From an uncultured Oceanospirillaceae bacterium (GTDB taxonomy: Bacteria; Pseudomonadota; Gammaproteobacteria; Pseudomonadales; Balneatricaceae), in the NCBI GenBank assembly GCA_946221045.1, contig CAMIIY010000143.1, positions 1 to 5,877 of the forward strand: a stretch of 5,877 nucleotides of DNA. Direction: 5' to 3'. Each line of letters starts with the position of its first letter. Positions within the stretch are counted from its first letter, which is position 1. Below the pieces are notes generated by a model, which was given only the letters and a program-made list of their open reading frames with translations, did no database searches and had not been told where the DNA came from. Made by a program: the position numbers and the translations under genes. Shown one piece after another: positions 1 through 5,877 of this stretch.

Positions 1-455
1 ATGCGTGAGGTGATCAGCAACAGCAGGGTTTGCTGACCCGGTTCTTCGAGCATTTTCAGTAGAGCGTTGGCAGCGGCAAGATTCAGTGCATCCGCGGGAT
101 CAATAATCACAACCCTATACCCACCCTGCTGGGCGGTACTGAAGATGAACTCTCCCAGTTGTCGAACCTGATCTACCTTCAGCTGCTTGCCCTGCTCTTC
201 AGGTAATAACCGGAACAGGTCTGGATGGGTGCCTGCCCGGTTCAGTTCACAGCCTTTGCAGTGGCCACAGGCGGAATGTTCAAGAGGCTCAAGACAGAGC
301 AGGAAATCTGCCAGCGCCCGGGCAAGGCCCTGTTTACCAATACCGGGAGCACCGTGCAGTAATATGGCGTGTGGCAGTCGGCCGGCGCGGTGCAGGTTGA
401 GCATCTGCGCCAGTGTCTCGGTAAACCATGGATGAACCGGAGTGATACCTGACAC
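1..455 (-). CDS. holB: DNA polymerase III clamp loader subunit delta' (N-terminal part, cut by window edge)
   Basis: The first 151 codons of HolB are present; the rest lies beyond base 1. Delta' is the rigid stator of the clamp-loader complex that opens the beta sliding clamp. I translated this frame by hand. Residues 9-10 (PW) align with the start of E. coli HolB (YPWL). A P-loop-like GAPGIGKQ lies at 35-42. Four cysteines at 54, 63, 66 and 69 have the C-x8-C-x2-C-x2-C spacing of the delta' zinc module. A Walker-B-like VVIIDPAD is at 115-122, and LLKMLEEP at 132-139 matches the conserved LLKTLEEP of the family. The arginine-finger SRC motif should fall just outside the window. The start is a GTG at 455: no ATG lies upstream in frame, and a GAGG at 464-467 sits 8 bases before it. 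Only two bases separate this start from the tmk stop, so translation is probably coupled. The P-loop is better kept than in E. coli delta', but ends in Gln instead of Ser/Thr. Identity is secure; the exact start is less so. Confidence 0.94.
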   Translation of the reverse strand, partial: MSGITPVHPWFTETLAQMLNLHRAGRLPHAILLHGAPGIGKQGLARALADFLLCLEPLEHSACGHCKGCELNRAGTHPDLFRLLPEEQGKQLKVDQVRQLGEFIFSTAQQGGYRVVIIDPADALNLAAANALLKMLEEPGQQTLLLLITSR

Positions 456-457
456 GG

Positions 458-1102
<645 letters not shown>

Positions 1103-2131
1103 TCAGGGAGATGATCGGTAGTCCTTACGCCGTTTCAACTGAAACTGACGGACCGCTTCATTGTGCTGTTTAAGGGTTTCAGAAAACTGGTGACTGCCAT
1201 CTCCCTTGGCAACAAAAAACAGGGCTTTCCCTTTCGCTGGATTAACGGCTGCATGAATGGCTTCAGCACCTACCATCGCAATAGGCGTTGGCGGTAAGCC
1301 CGGAATTACATAGGTATTGTAAGGCGTTGCTTTGCGCAGATCGGAACGGCGGATATTGCCCTCATACTCATCGCCCATACCATAGATAACTGTAGGATCG
1401 GTCTGCAAACGCATTTTTTTATTCAGCCGGCGTACAAAGACACCTGCAATGACGGGTCTTTCATCTGCTCTGGCGGTTTCTTTTTCAATGATCGACGCCA
1501 TGATTAATGCCTCATATGCAGAACCGTAAGGCAGATCAGGAAGACGCGTTTCCCAGGCTTGATTCAAGGTATCCTGCAGCAGGTTGTGTGCCCTGTTCAG
1601 CAGAGCTAAGGCCGAACCATTTTTTTCAAAATGGTAGGTTTCCGCCAGGAACTGTCCCTCAGGATGCGTCGATTCTATGTCTAATGTTTTTAGCAGTGCT
1701 TCGGTCGACAGCGTGGAAACGTCATCTTTCAGTTGTGGATTGGACTGTATAGCGGTGAGTAACTGTTTGAATGTTGAGCCTTCAAGAATGGTAAAACTGT
1801 AACTGATCGAGCGGCCACTGGTGATCAATTCCAGCATTCCTCGCGGCGTCATGCCTGGCTCAAGCCGATAATATCCCGCTTTGATTTGTCGTGCCTGACC
1901 GGTAACGCGGGCATGGAGCTTTAAGTAAAAGGCTTTTTCAATAATCGATTTTTTTTCAAGTTCTTTAATTAACTGATTGAAATGTATGCCTTTGCTTACA
2001 TCAATTTCAGTGGTTTCCAGAATAGGTAACGGTGTTTTCAGGAAGGTTTCATAATTGTGCCAGAACCAGAGTCCTGACAGCCCCAACAGAATAAAAACCG
2101 AAAGAAAAAATGCAAAAATTCGTTTGATCAA
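1103..2131 (-). CDS. mltG: Endolytic murein transglycosylase MltG (YceG family)
   Basis: This 342-residue inner-membrane protein belongs to the MltG/YceG family, which cleaves nascent glycan strands of peptidoglycan and is proposed to end their polymerisation. A basic start (residues 2-4, IKR) and a hydrophobic stretch at about 5-25 form an N-terminal anchor, with the rest in the periplasm. Residues about 40-105 correspond to the LysM-like domain. The catalytic YceG domain follows, with ASIIEKETA at 212-220, whose EKE glutamates (216, 218) include the catalytic one. Other conserved segments are LQTDPTVIYGMG at 242-253, YNTYVIPGLPP at 271-281 and LFFVAKGDGSHQFS at 304-317. Length is close to E. 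coli MltG (340). The start is a TTG at 2131: no ATG or GTG in this frame would keep the membrane anchor. It overlaps the pabC TGA by four bases (TTGA), and a CAGG at 2139-2142 stands 7 bases ahead. The neighbour order pabC-mltG-tmk is typical. Confidence 0.95.
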   Translation of the reverse strand: MIKRIFAFFLSVFILLGLSGLWFWHNYETFLKTPLPILETTEIDVSKGIHFNQLIKELEKKSIIEKAFYLKLHARVTGQARQIKAGYYRLEPGMTPRGMLELITSGRSISYSFTILEGSTFKQLLTAIQSNPQLKDDVSTLSTEALLKTLDIESTHPEGQFLAETYHFEKNGSALALLNRAHNLLQDTLNQAWETRLPDLPYGSAYEALIMASIIEKETARADERPVIAGVFVRRLNKKMRLQTDPTVIYGMGDEYEGNIRRSDLRKATPYNTYVIPGLPPTPIAMVGAEAIHAAVNPAKGKALFFVAKGDGSHQFSETLKQHNEAVRQFQLKRRKDYRSSP

Positions 2132-2943
2132 AGCAAAACCTGTTTCAAGCGTGATTGCAGTTGCCGGGTCACAGGCCCGGGCGAAAACGTCTGACTATTC
2201 AACTCGCAAACCGGCCAGATATGGATCAGGCTGTTACACACAAAGATCTCACTGGCGTTGAGCAGTGACTCTCGGGTGTAATAACCCTGCTGGCACTCAA
2301 TACCCAATTCGGCGAGGCAGTGTATCAGAAAATCCCTCATAACACCGGCTACGCCACAACGCGCAAGCTCGGGTGTGAAGACCCTTCCCGCATCGTCTGC
2401 CCAGAACAGATTGCTCATGGTTCCCTCAGTAATGCAGTCATCAGTATCACTGACAATGCCTTCGCTGATATCAGGATCATGCCATTCTGCCCGTGCTAAC
2501 ACCTGCTCCAGACGGTTAAGGTGTTTAATACCTGCCAGTGCGGGGTTAATGGCCAGACGGTAATCGCAAAACCGGGCCTTAATACCCTGGGTCATTTTTA
2601 AACGGTCTTCAGTCCGGGGACTGATAATCATGACACGACTAGGCTCAGCAGGCTCAGGCAGCACGTAGCCTCGCTGACCTTGTCCCCGGGTAATCATCAG
2701 CTTCAGAACTGCATCACCCTCAAGCGTCAGTTTACTGAGATCCGTTTTGACTGCATCAAGCGTAATGGCAGGGAAATATAATGCAGACAGGCCTTTTTTC
2801 AGCCGGGTCAGATGTGCATCAAGCAGCTCAGGTCTGCCGTCCTGAATACGGATGGTTTCAAACAGACCATCACCGTACCCAAGACCACGATCCAAAACTG
2901 AAATCTGATCAGCAAGCTGTCCGTTAAGCCATACCTGATGCAT
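2128..2943 (-). CDS. pabC: 4-amino-4-deoxychorismate lyase
   Basis: PabC is a PLP enzyme of fold type IV that splits aminodeoxychorismate into 4-aminobenzoate and pyruvate, the last step of p-aminobenzoate synthesis for folate. From the ATG at 2943 it has 271 residues. The segment AGIKHLNRLEQVL at 137-149 is nearly identical to E. coli PabC and holds the PLP lysine at 140. DRGLGYGDGLFET at 18-30 is the usual N-terminal class IV segment. TEGTMSNLFW at 172-181 is the conserved TE..xxNLFW region near the cofactor phosphate. CNSLIHIWPV at 236-245 also matches PabC, which favours it over branched-chain or D-amino-acid transaminases. A GTG at 2949 would add two residues, but GGAG at 2949-2952 lies five bases before the ATG and overlaps that GTG, so I prefer the ATG. 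The gene follows fabF by 20 bases and its TGA overlaps the mltG start. Confidence 0.95.
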   Translation of the reverse strand: MHQVWLNGQLADQISVLDRGLGYGDGLFETIRIQDGRPELLDAHLTRLKKGLSALYFPAITLDAVKTDLSKLTLEGDAVLKLMITRGQGQRGYVLPEPAEPSRVMIISPRTEDRLKMTQGIKARFCDYRLAINPALAGIKHLNRLEQVLARAEWHDPDISEGIVSDTDDCITEGTMSNLFWADDAGRVFTPELARCGVAGVMRDFLIHCLAELGIECQQGYYTRESLLNASEIFVCNSLIHIWPVCELNSQTFSPGPVTRQLQSRLKQVLL

Positions 2944-2948
2944 TTTCA

Positions 2949-2952
2949 CTCC
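2949..2952 (-). promoter_or_regulatory. Ribosome binding site of pabC that decides its start
   Basis: GGAG on the minus strand is spaced five bases before the ATG at 2943. It overlaps the alternative GTG codon at 2947-2949, which would leave that codon with only a weak GGA four bases upstream. This supports initiation at the ATG. Confidence 0.7.
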
Positions 2953-2963
2953 ATCCGAGATGA

Positions 2964-4202
2964 CTAGAGGCTGCGAAACAGCAGCGTGCCGTTTGTACCG
3001 CCGAAGCCGAAAGAGTTAGACATGACAGCCCTGATTCGGCAAGTCTGTGCCTGGTGTGGCACAAAGTTAAGGTCACAGCCCTCAGAGGGGTTGTCCAGAT
3101 TAATGGTCGGCGGTGCCACCTGATCACGCAGGGCAAGAATACTGAAGATCGCTTCTACAGCGCCGGCAGCCCCCAGCAGGTGGCCTGTCATGGATTTTGT
3201 TGAGCTGATGCGGACTGTATCAGCACAGTGCCCCATGACATGCCTGACAGCATTGGCTTCCGCCAGATCACCAGCAGGCGTAGAGGTGCCGTGTGCATTG
3301 ATATAATCCACTTCACTTTTATCTACAGCCGCATCTGCCATCGCATTAGCCATTGCCAATGCCGCACCCTCCCCTGTTTCGGGTGGCGCCGTCATATGAT
3401 AGGCATCATCACTCATGCCAAAACCTGCCAGCTCACAGTAGATCTGAGCCCCGCGTTCAACCGCGTGCTCATAAGACTCCAGCACCAGGATACCTGCACC
3501 ATCACCCAGTACAAAACCATCCCGGTCCTGATCCCAGGGTCGGCTGGCCGCCTGTGGATCTTCATTCCGGGTCGAAAGTGCGCGTGCAGCCGAGAAACCG
3601 GCAATGCCCAGCGGTGTTGTTGCCATTTCAGCCCCACCGGCCAGCATTACATCGGCATCACCATACTGGATTATCCGCATGGCGGAACCAATATTATGGG
3701 TGCCTGTGGTACAGGCGGTGGTAATGGCGATATTCGGACCCTTAAAGCCATAACGAATGGCCAGATTACCAGCAATCATATTGATAATGCTGCCAGGCAC
3801 AAAAAAAGGTGACACCCGTCTCGGGCCGTTCTGAGTAAGCTGGGCAAGATTGGTTTCAATCATCGGCAGACCGCCGATGCCGGAGCCGATTGCACAGCCC
3901 GCACGCTGAAGATTGATTGTTTCAGGCTCAAGGCCTGCATCTTCTATTGCCTGAACGGCTGCTGCTAAACCGTACTGTATGAACAGATCCATCTTGCGAG
4001 CATCTTTGGTGCTCACATAAGGAGAGACATCGAACCCCTGAACGGAGGCAGAAAACCGGGTAGCGAAAGTATCTGCATCGAAATGGGTAATTAGGGATGC
4101 TCCGCTTTTGCCATCAAGCGCCTGCTGCCAGCTATGAGTTACGTTGTGCCCCAGGGGGCTCACCATTCCCATTCCGGTAACGACGACACGCTTTTTTGCC
4201 AT
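2964..4202 (-). CDS. fabF: Beta-ketoacyl-ACP synthase II
   Basis: FabF condenses malonyl-ACP with acyl-ACP in chain elongation, including the C16:1 to C18:1 step known for E. coli FabF. From the ATG at 4202 the protein has 412 residues, the usual length. The thiolase-fold catalytic triad is complete. Cys164 lies in [10 protein letters not shown], His304 in [11 protein letters not shown], and His341 in [13 protein letters not shown] with Lys336 nearby. Each is one residue beyond the E. coli positions 163, 303 and 340. The glycine-rich gate [10 protein letters not shown] is at 395-404. The [20 protein letters not shown] segment and the position directly behind acpP favour FabF over FabB. An in-frame TTG at 4220 would add six residues, but AGGAG at 4210-4214 is seven bases before the ATG, which settles the start. 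A hairpin terminator lies upstream, between acpP and this gene, so its level is probably set by read-through or by a weak internal promoter that I cannot identify with confidence. Confidence 0.98.
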   Translation of the reverse strand: MAKKRVVVTGMGMVSPLGHNVTHSWQQALDGKSGASLITHFDADTFATRFSASVQGFDVSPYVSTKDARKMDLFIQYGLAAAVQAIEDAGLEPETINLQRAGCAIGSGIGGLPMIETNLAQLTQNGPRRVSPFFVPGSIINMIAGNLAIRYGFKGPNIAITTACTTGTHNIGSAMRIIQYGDADVMLAGGAEMATTPLGIAGFSAARALSTRNEDPQAASRPWDQDRDGFVLGDGAGILVLESYEHAVERGAQIYCELAGFGMSDDAYHMTAPPETGEGAALAMANAMADAAVDKSEVDYINAHGTSTPAGDLAEANAVRHVMGHCADTVRISSTKSMTGHLLGAAGAVEAIFSILALRDQVAPPTINLDNPSEGCDLNFVPHQAQTCRIRAVMSNSFGFGGTNGTLLFRSL

Positions 4203-4209
4203 TAAGCCA

Positions 4210-4214
4210 CTCCT
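4210..4214 (-). promoter_or_regulatory. Ribosome binding site of fabF that decides its start
   Basis: A full AGGAG on the minus strand stands seven bases before the ATG at 4202. The alternative TTG at 4220 lies upstream of this motif and has no comparable site of its own, so the shorter protein starting MAKKR is the supported one. Confidence 0.8.
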
Positions 4215-4261
4215 GAGCAAAAGTCCTGATTATTTCGATTCTTTATTACAGAATTAAATGC

Positions 4262-4301
4262 AAAAGAAAAGCCGCAACTATCAGAGATAGTGCGGCTTTT
4301 C
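4262..4301 (-). terminator. Rho-independent terminator or attenuator between acpP and fabF
   Basis: An inverted repeat pairs 4266-4282 with 4286-4301. It forms about 16 base pairs with one bulged A (4276 or 4277) and a three-base loop at 4283-4285. On the minus strand it ends in GCGGC followed by TTTTCTTTTG, the form of an intrinsic terminator. It begins 22 bases after the acpP stop. Because the distal genes fabF to holB run on without another obvious strong promoter, it more likely acts as a partial terminator that lowers their transcription relative to acpP than as a full stop. On the plus strand the trailing T run is only four bases, so activity in that direction would be weaker. Stability was judged by eye. 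Confidence 0.85.
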
Positions 4302-4323
4302 TGTGGATCGAGACGAAAAACGA

Positions 4324-4557
4324 TTACTGGTGTGAGTTGATGTAATCGATTGCCAGCTGAACGGTAGTGATCTTTTCAGCTTCTTCGTCAGGAATCTCAG
4401 TTTCAAATTCTTCTTCAAGAGCCATTACCAGCTCAACAGTGTCCAGGGAGTCAGCACCCAGATCTTCAACGAAGGAAGCTTCGTTGGTCACTTCTTCTTC
4501 CTTAACGCCCAGCTGTTCAGCGATGATTTTCTTAACGCGCTCTTCGATGTTACTCAT
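4324..4557 (-). CDS. acpP: Acyl carrier protein
   Basis: AcpP is the small acidic cytoplasmic carrier that holds growing acyl chains by a thioester on 4'-phosphopantetheine and serves FabD, FabG, FabF and many acyltransferases. The 77-residue sequence has the conserved [18 protein letters not shown] segment at 34-51, with the phosphopantetheine-accepting serine at 37 (36 without the initiator Met). The following helix II and III region is rich in Glu and Asp, as expected. The sequence is very close to E. coli AcpP, so the assignment is essentially certain. The ATG at 4557 is preceded by AGGA at 4564-4567 with six-base spacing. Gaps of 160 and 121 bases surround the gene, unlike the tight packing elsewhere. 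Together with the downstream hairpin, this suggests its own transcript and higher expression than its neighbours. Confidence 0.99.
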   Translation of the reverse strand: MSNIEERVKKIIAEQLGVKEEEVTNEASFVEDLGADSLDTVELVMALEEEFETEIPDEEAEKITTVQLAIDYINSHQ

Positions 4558-4618
4558 ATCTGTTCCTATTTTATATCAACACCACACATCGGTTAGACAT
4601 GGGTAGGAAAGTTCATTT

Positions 4619-4634
4619 GATGCCACGATGCCAC
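4619..4634. repeat. Tandem 8-base direct repeat in the acpP leader
   Basis: GATGCCAC occurs twice back to back on the plus strand (GTGGCATC twice on the minus strand), with no mismatch. The second copy overlaps a short inverted repeat at 4629-4640, TGCC and GGCA around a four-base loop. It could be chance or part of leader structure; nothing here shows a function. Confidence 0.6.
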
Positions 4635-4672
4635 CAGGCAGCGTCGCTAAGTTCGTCTCTACCTGACGGCAC

Positions 4673-4700
4673 ATTATCAACAATTCAGGGAAAAAAACAA
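4673..4700 (-). promoter_or_regulatory. Candidate sigma-70 promoter for acpP
   Basis: On the minus strand TTGTTT at 4695-4700 (3 of 6 to consensus) is followed after 16 bases by GATAAT at 4673-4678 (5 of 6). Transcription would start near 4666 and give a leader of roughly 110 bases before acpP. The -35 match is poor, so this is a candidate only; a position within a long gap upstream of a highly expressed gene is the main support. Confidence 0.3.
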
Positions 4701-4717
4701 TTCCTTTATAGGGGTTA

Positions 4718-5461
4718 TCACCCCATGTACATGCCGCCATTGACCTGAATCGACTCACCGGTGATATAACCACCGCCTTCACCGGCCAGAAAAGCCACAA
4801 CAGAAGCGATCTCTTCAGGCTGCCCTAAACGGCTCAGCGCAATCTGAGATTTCAGCATATCTTTGTGCTCGTCAGCCAGTCCGCTGGTCATATCGGTATC
4901 AATAAAACCGGGCGCGACACAGTTCACGGTAATGTTACGGGAGCCTACTTCACGCGCCAGTGCACGGGTAAAGCCTTCCATACCCGACTTGGCCGCTGCG
5001 TAGTTGGTCTGACCCGCATTGCCCATGGACGCAACCACAGAGCTAACGCTGATGATGCGTCCCCAGCGTGCTTTTGTCATTCCGCGCAGGCAACCCTTCA
5101 CCAAGCGGAAAACGGAGGTCAGGTTGGTATTCAATACCTGATCCCATTCATCATCTTTCATGCGCATCAGAATGTTGTCACGTGTGATGCCGGCGTTGTT
5201 CACCAGAATCTCAACGGTGCCAAAATCAGACTGCACCTGCTGCAGTACACTATCAACAGAATCAGCATCGGCAACATCCAGTACCAGCCCCGTACCTGTT
5301 ATGCCAGCAGACGCCAGATAATCACTGATGCTGGCCGCGCCATTGGCACTGGTTGCTGTGCCAACGACAACAGCACCCTGCTTGCCCAGCGCTTCTGCAA
5401 TGGCTTTACCGATGCCCCGGGTAGCGCCCGTGACCAGCGCAACTTTACCTTCAATACTCAT
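4718..5461 (-). CDS. fabG: 3-oxoacyl-ACP reductase
   Basis: FabG reduces 3-oxoacyl-ACP to (R)-3-hydroxyacyl-ACP with NADPH, the first reduction of each elongation cycle. The 247-residue protein is a classical short-chain dehydrogenase. The cofactor loop TGATRGIG is at 11-18, LDVAD at 61-65 and NNAG at 88-91, and Asn112 is in NTN. The catalytic Ser141, Tyr154 and Lys158 are in the stretch SVVASMGNAGQTNYAAAKSG (141-160). PGFIDTDMT at 184-192 and the end VNGGMYMG at 240-247 are typical of FabG. The length and the position between fabD and acpP separate it from other members of this large family. The ATG at 5461 has an AGG at 5470-5472 eight bases upstream and lies 21 bases after the fabD stop, so both genes are probably on one transcript. 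Confidence 0.98.
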   Translation of the reverse strand: MSIEGKVALVTGATRGIGKAIAEALGKQGAVVVGTATSANGAASISDYLASAGITGTGLVLDVADADSVDSVLQQVQSDFGTVEILVNNAGITRDNILMRMKDDEWDQVLNTNLTSVFRLVKGCLRGMTKARWGRIISVSSVVASMGNAGQTNYAAAKSGMEGFTRALAREVGSRNITVNCVAPGFIDTDMTSGLADEHKDMLKSQIALSRLGQPEEIASVVAFLAGEGGGYITGESIQVNGGMYMG

Positions 5462-5482
5462 GCGGATTACCTATTTAATCAT

Positions 5483-5877
5483 TCAGGCACTGAGTGCTTT
5501 ACCCAGACCAGCGGCATCGCCGATAGCCAGAACACTCAGCGATTTATCAATTTTCTTATTCAGCCCAGACAGGACTTTACCGGGACCACATTCAACCGTT
5601 GTGGTAACCCCCTGCGCCACCATCGCCTGCACACTTGGGGTCCAGAGAACCGGACTGTATAGTTGGGCAAGCAGGTTTGTTTTAAGTGATTCGGCATCTG
5701 TTGGCACGGCGGCACTCACATTCTGAATCACAGGAATGGCTGGCATCCTGATAGTAATATCGGCTAACACAGCTTCCATCTGTTCGGCTGCAGGACGCAT
5801 CAGATCACAATGAGATGGCACGCTGACTGGTAGCGGAATGGCACGTTTGGCCCCCGCTGCTTTACAGGCTTCAATGG
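5483..5877 (-). CDS. fabD: Malonyl-CoA:ACP transacylase (C-terminal part, cut by window edge)
   Basis: The last 130 codons of FabD are present; the start and the active-site serine GHSLGE motif lie beyond base 5877. FabD moves malonyl from CoA to AcpP to supply extender units. The visible part opens with a stretch matching E. coli FabD (ACKAAGAKRA and then PLPVSVPSH). The histidine of VPSH, encoded at 5810-5812, corresponds to the catalytic His201 of E. coli. Further on, PVIQNVSA, LYSPVLWTPSV and VECGPGKVLSGL correspond to PVVNNVD, LYNPVQWTKSV and YEVGPGKVLTGL of E. coli. The reading frame is open without a break to the window edge. A GTG at 5821 could be mistaken for a start, but conserved FabD sequence continues upstream of it, so this is one longer gene. 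fabG follows after 21 bases. Confidence 0.97.
   Translation of the reverse strand, partial: IEACKAAGAKRAIPLPVSVPSHCDLMRPAAEQMEAVLADITIRMPAIPVIQNVSAAVPTDAESLKTNLLAQLYSPVLWTPSVQAMVAQGVTTTVECGPGKVLSGLNKKIDKSLSVLAIGDAAGLGKALSA

Larger units (their letters stand above)
4558..4717 (-). promoter_or_regulatory. fabG-acpP intergenic region (likely acpP leader)
   Basis: This is the largest gap in the window. Reading on the minus strand it holds, in order, a run of seven Ts at 4691-4697, a possible promoter (listed separately), a small hairpin, a tandem 8-base repeat and the acpP ribosome binding site. A 32-codon frame from an ATG at 4674 to a stop at 4576 has no Shine-Dalgarno sequence and I do not call it a gene. 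The region probably carries acpP's own promoter and 5' untranslated leader, by analogy with E. coli where acpP has one; that role is inferred. Confidence 0.5.

Noticed and set aside
187..435. An 82-codon plus-strand frame near the left edge
   Set aside because: It is antisense to holB, whose minus-strand translation shows the conserved zinc cysteines and LLKxLEEP motif.
3228..3812. A 194-codon open frame on the plus strand opposite fabF
   Set aside because: It is antisense to conserved fabF sequence including the active-site region; the composition looks random and no domain is visible.
4203..4261. A fabF promoter in the A/T-rich stretch after the hairpin
   Set aside because: Hexamer pairs with proper spacing match consensus poorly (for example TTAATT with AATAAT), so none stands out from background A/T richness.
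4570..4577. An extended -10-like TGATATAAA just before acpP
   Set aside because: Transcription would start about five bases before the acpP ATG and lose the good ribosome binding site, and no -35 element is seen.
4576..4674. A possible 32-codon leader peptide before acpP
   Set aside because: The ATG has no Shine-Dalgarno sequence, the frame is an extension of a fabG shadow frame, and no regulatory codon run is present.
4691..4717. A terminator directly after fabG, suggested by the run of seven Ts
   Set aside because: The sequence ahead of the T run can form only a three- to four-pair stem, too weak for an intrinsic terminator.
4865..5662. A 265-codon open frame on the plus strand opposite fabG and fabD
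   Set aside because: It lies fully antisense to two well-identified genes, has no recognisable motif and no supporting ribosome binding site. It is best explained by the codon bias of the real genes.

Overview
The window carries one compact run of eight genes, all read on the minus strand. In transcription order they are fabD (3' part only), fabG, acpP, fabF, pabC, mltG, tmk and holB (5' part only). This is the fatty-acid-synthesis cluster known from Escherichia coli and conserved in gammaproteobacteria. The proteins are of the gammaproteobacterial type: ACP is 77 residues with DSL at 36-38, FabF is 412 residues, MltG is 342 residues and the thymidylate kinase is of the E. coli type. Base composition is moderate. 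A marine gammaproteobacterium near the Oceanospirillales is my guess, but the genus cannot be settled from this sequence alone.

Layout from the right edge leftward. FabD (malonyl-CoA:ACP transacylase) enters from beyond base 5877 and ends at 5483. FabG (ketoacyl-ACP reductase) follows after 21 bases. A 160-base gap then holds a possible acpP promoter and leader. AcpP is followed by a 121-base gap with a strong rho-independent hairpin, and then fabF (ketoacyl-ACP synthase II). After a 20-base gap the genes become tightly packed: pabC (aminodeoxychorismate lyase), mltG (septal/lytic murein transglycosylase, 4-base overlap with pabC), tmk (12-base gap) and holB (2-base gap), which runs off the left edge.

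How the genes fit together: FabD loads malonate on ACP, FabF condenses it with the growing acyl chain and FabG reduces the product, so all work on the carrier AcpP. PabC supplies 4-aminobenzoate for folate, which thymidylate synthesis needs, and Tmk converts dTMP to dTDP for DNA replication. HolB is the delta-prime subunit of the polymerase III clamp loader, and MltG trims or terminates glycan strands. The run thus joins membrane, cell wall, folate/thymidylate and replication genes. The two larger gaps flank acpP, which fits separate high-level expression of this very abundant small protein.

I found no mobile element, CRISPR array, RNA gene or unknown gene, and no convincing new system. The items worth a second look are small: the hairpin behind acpP, a TTG start overlapping the pabC stop, an intact-looking P-loop in the delta-prime subunit, and a tandem repeat with a small hairpin in the acpP leader.
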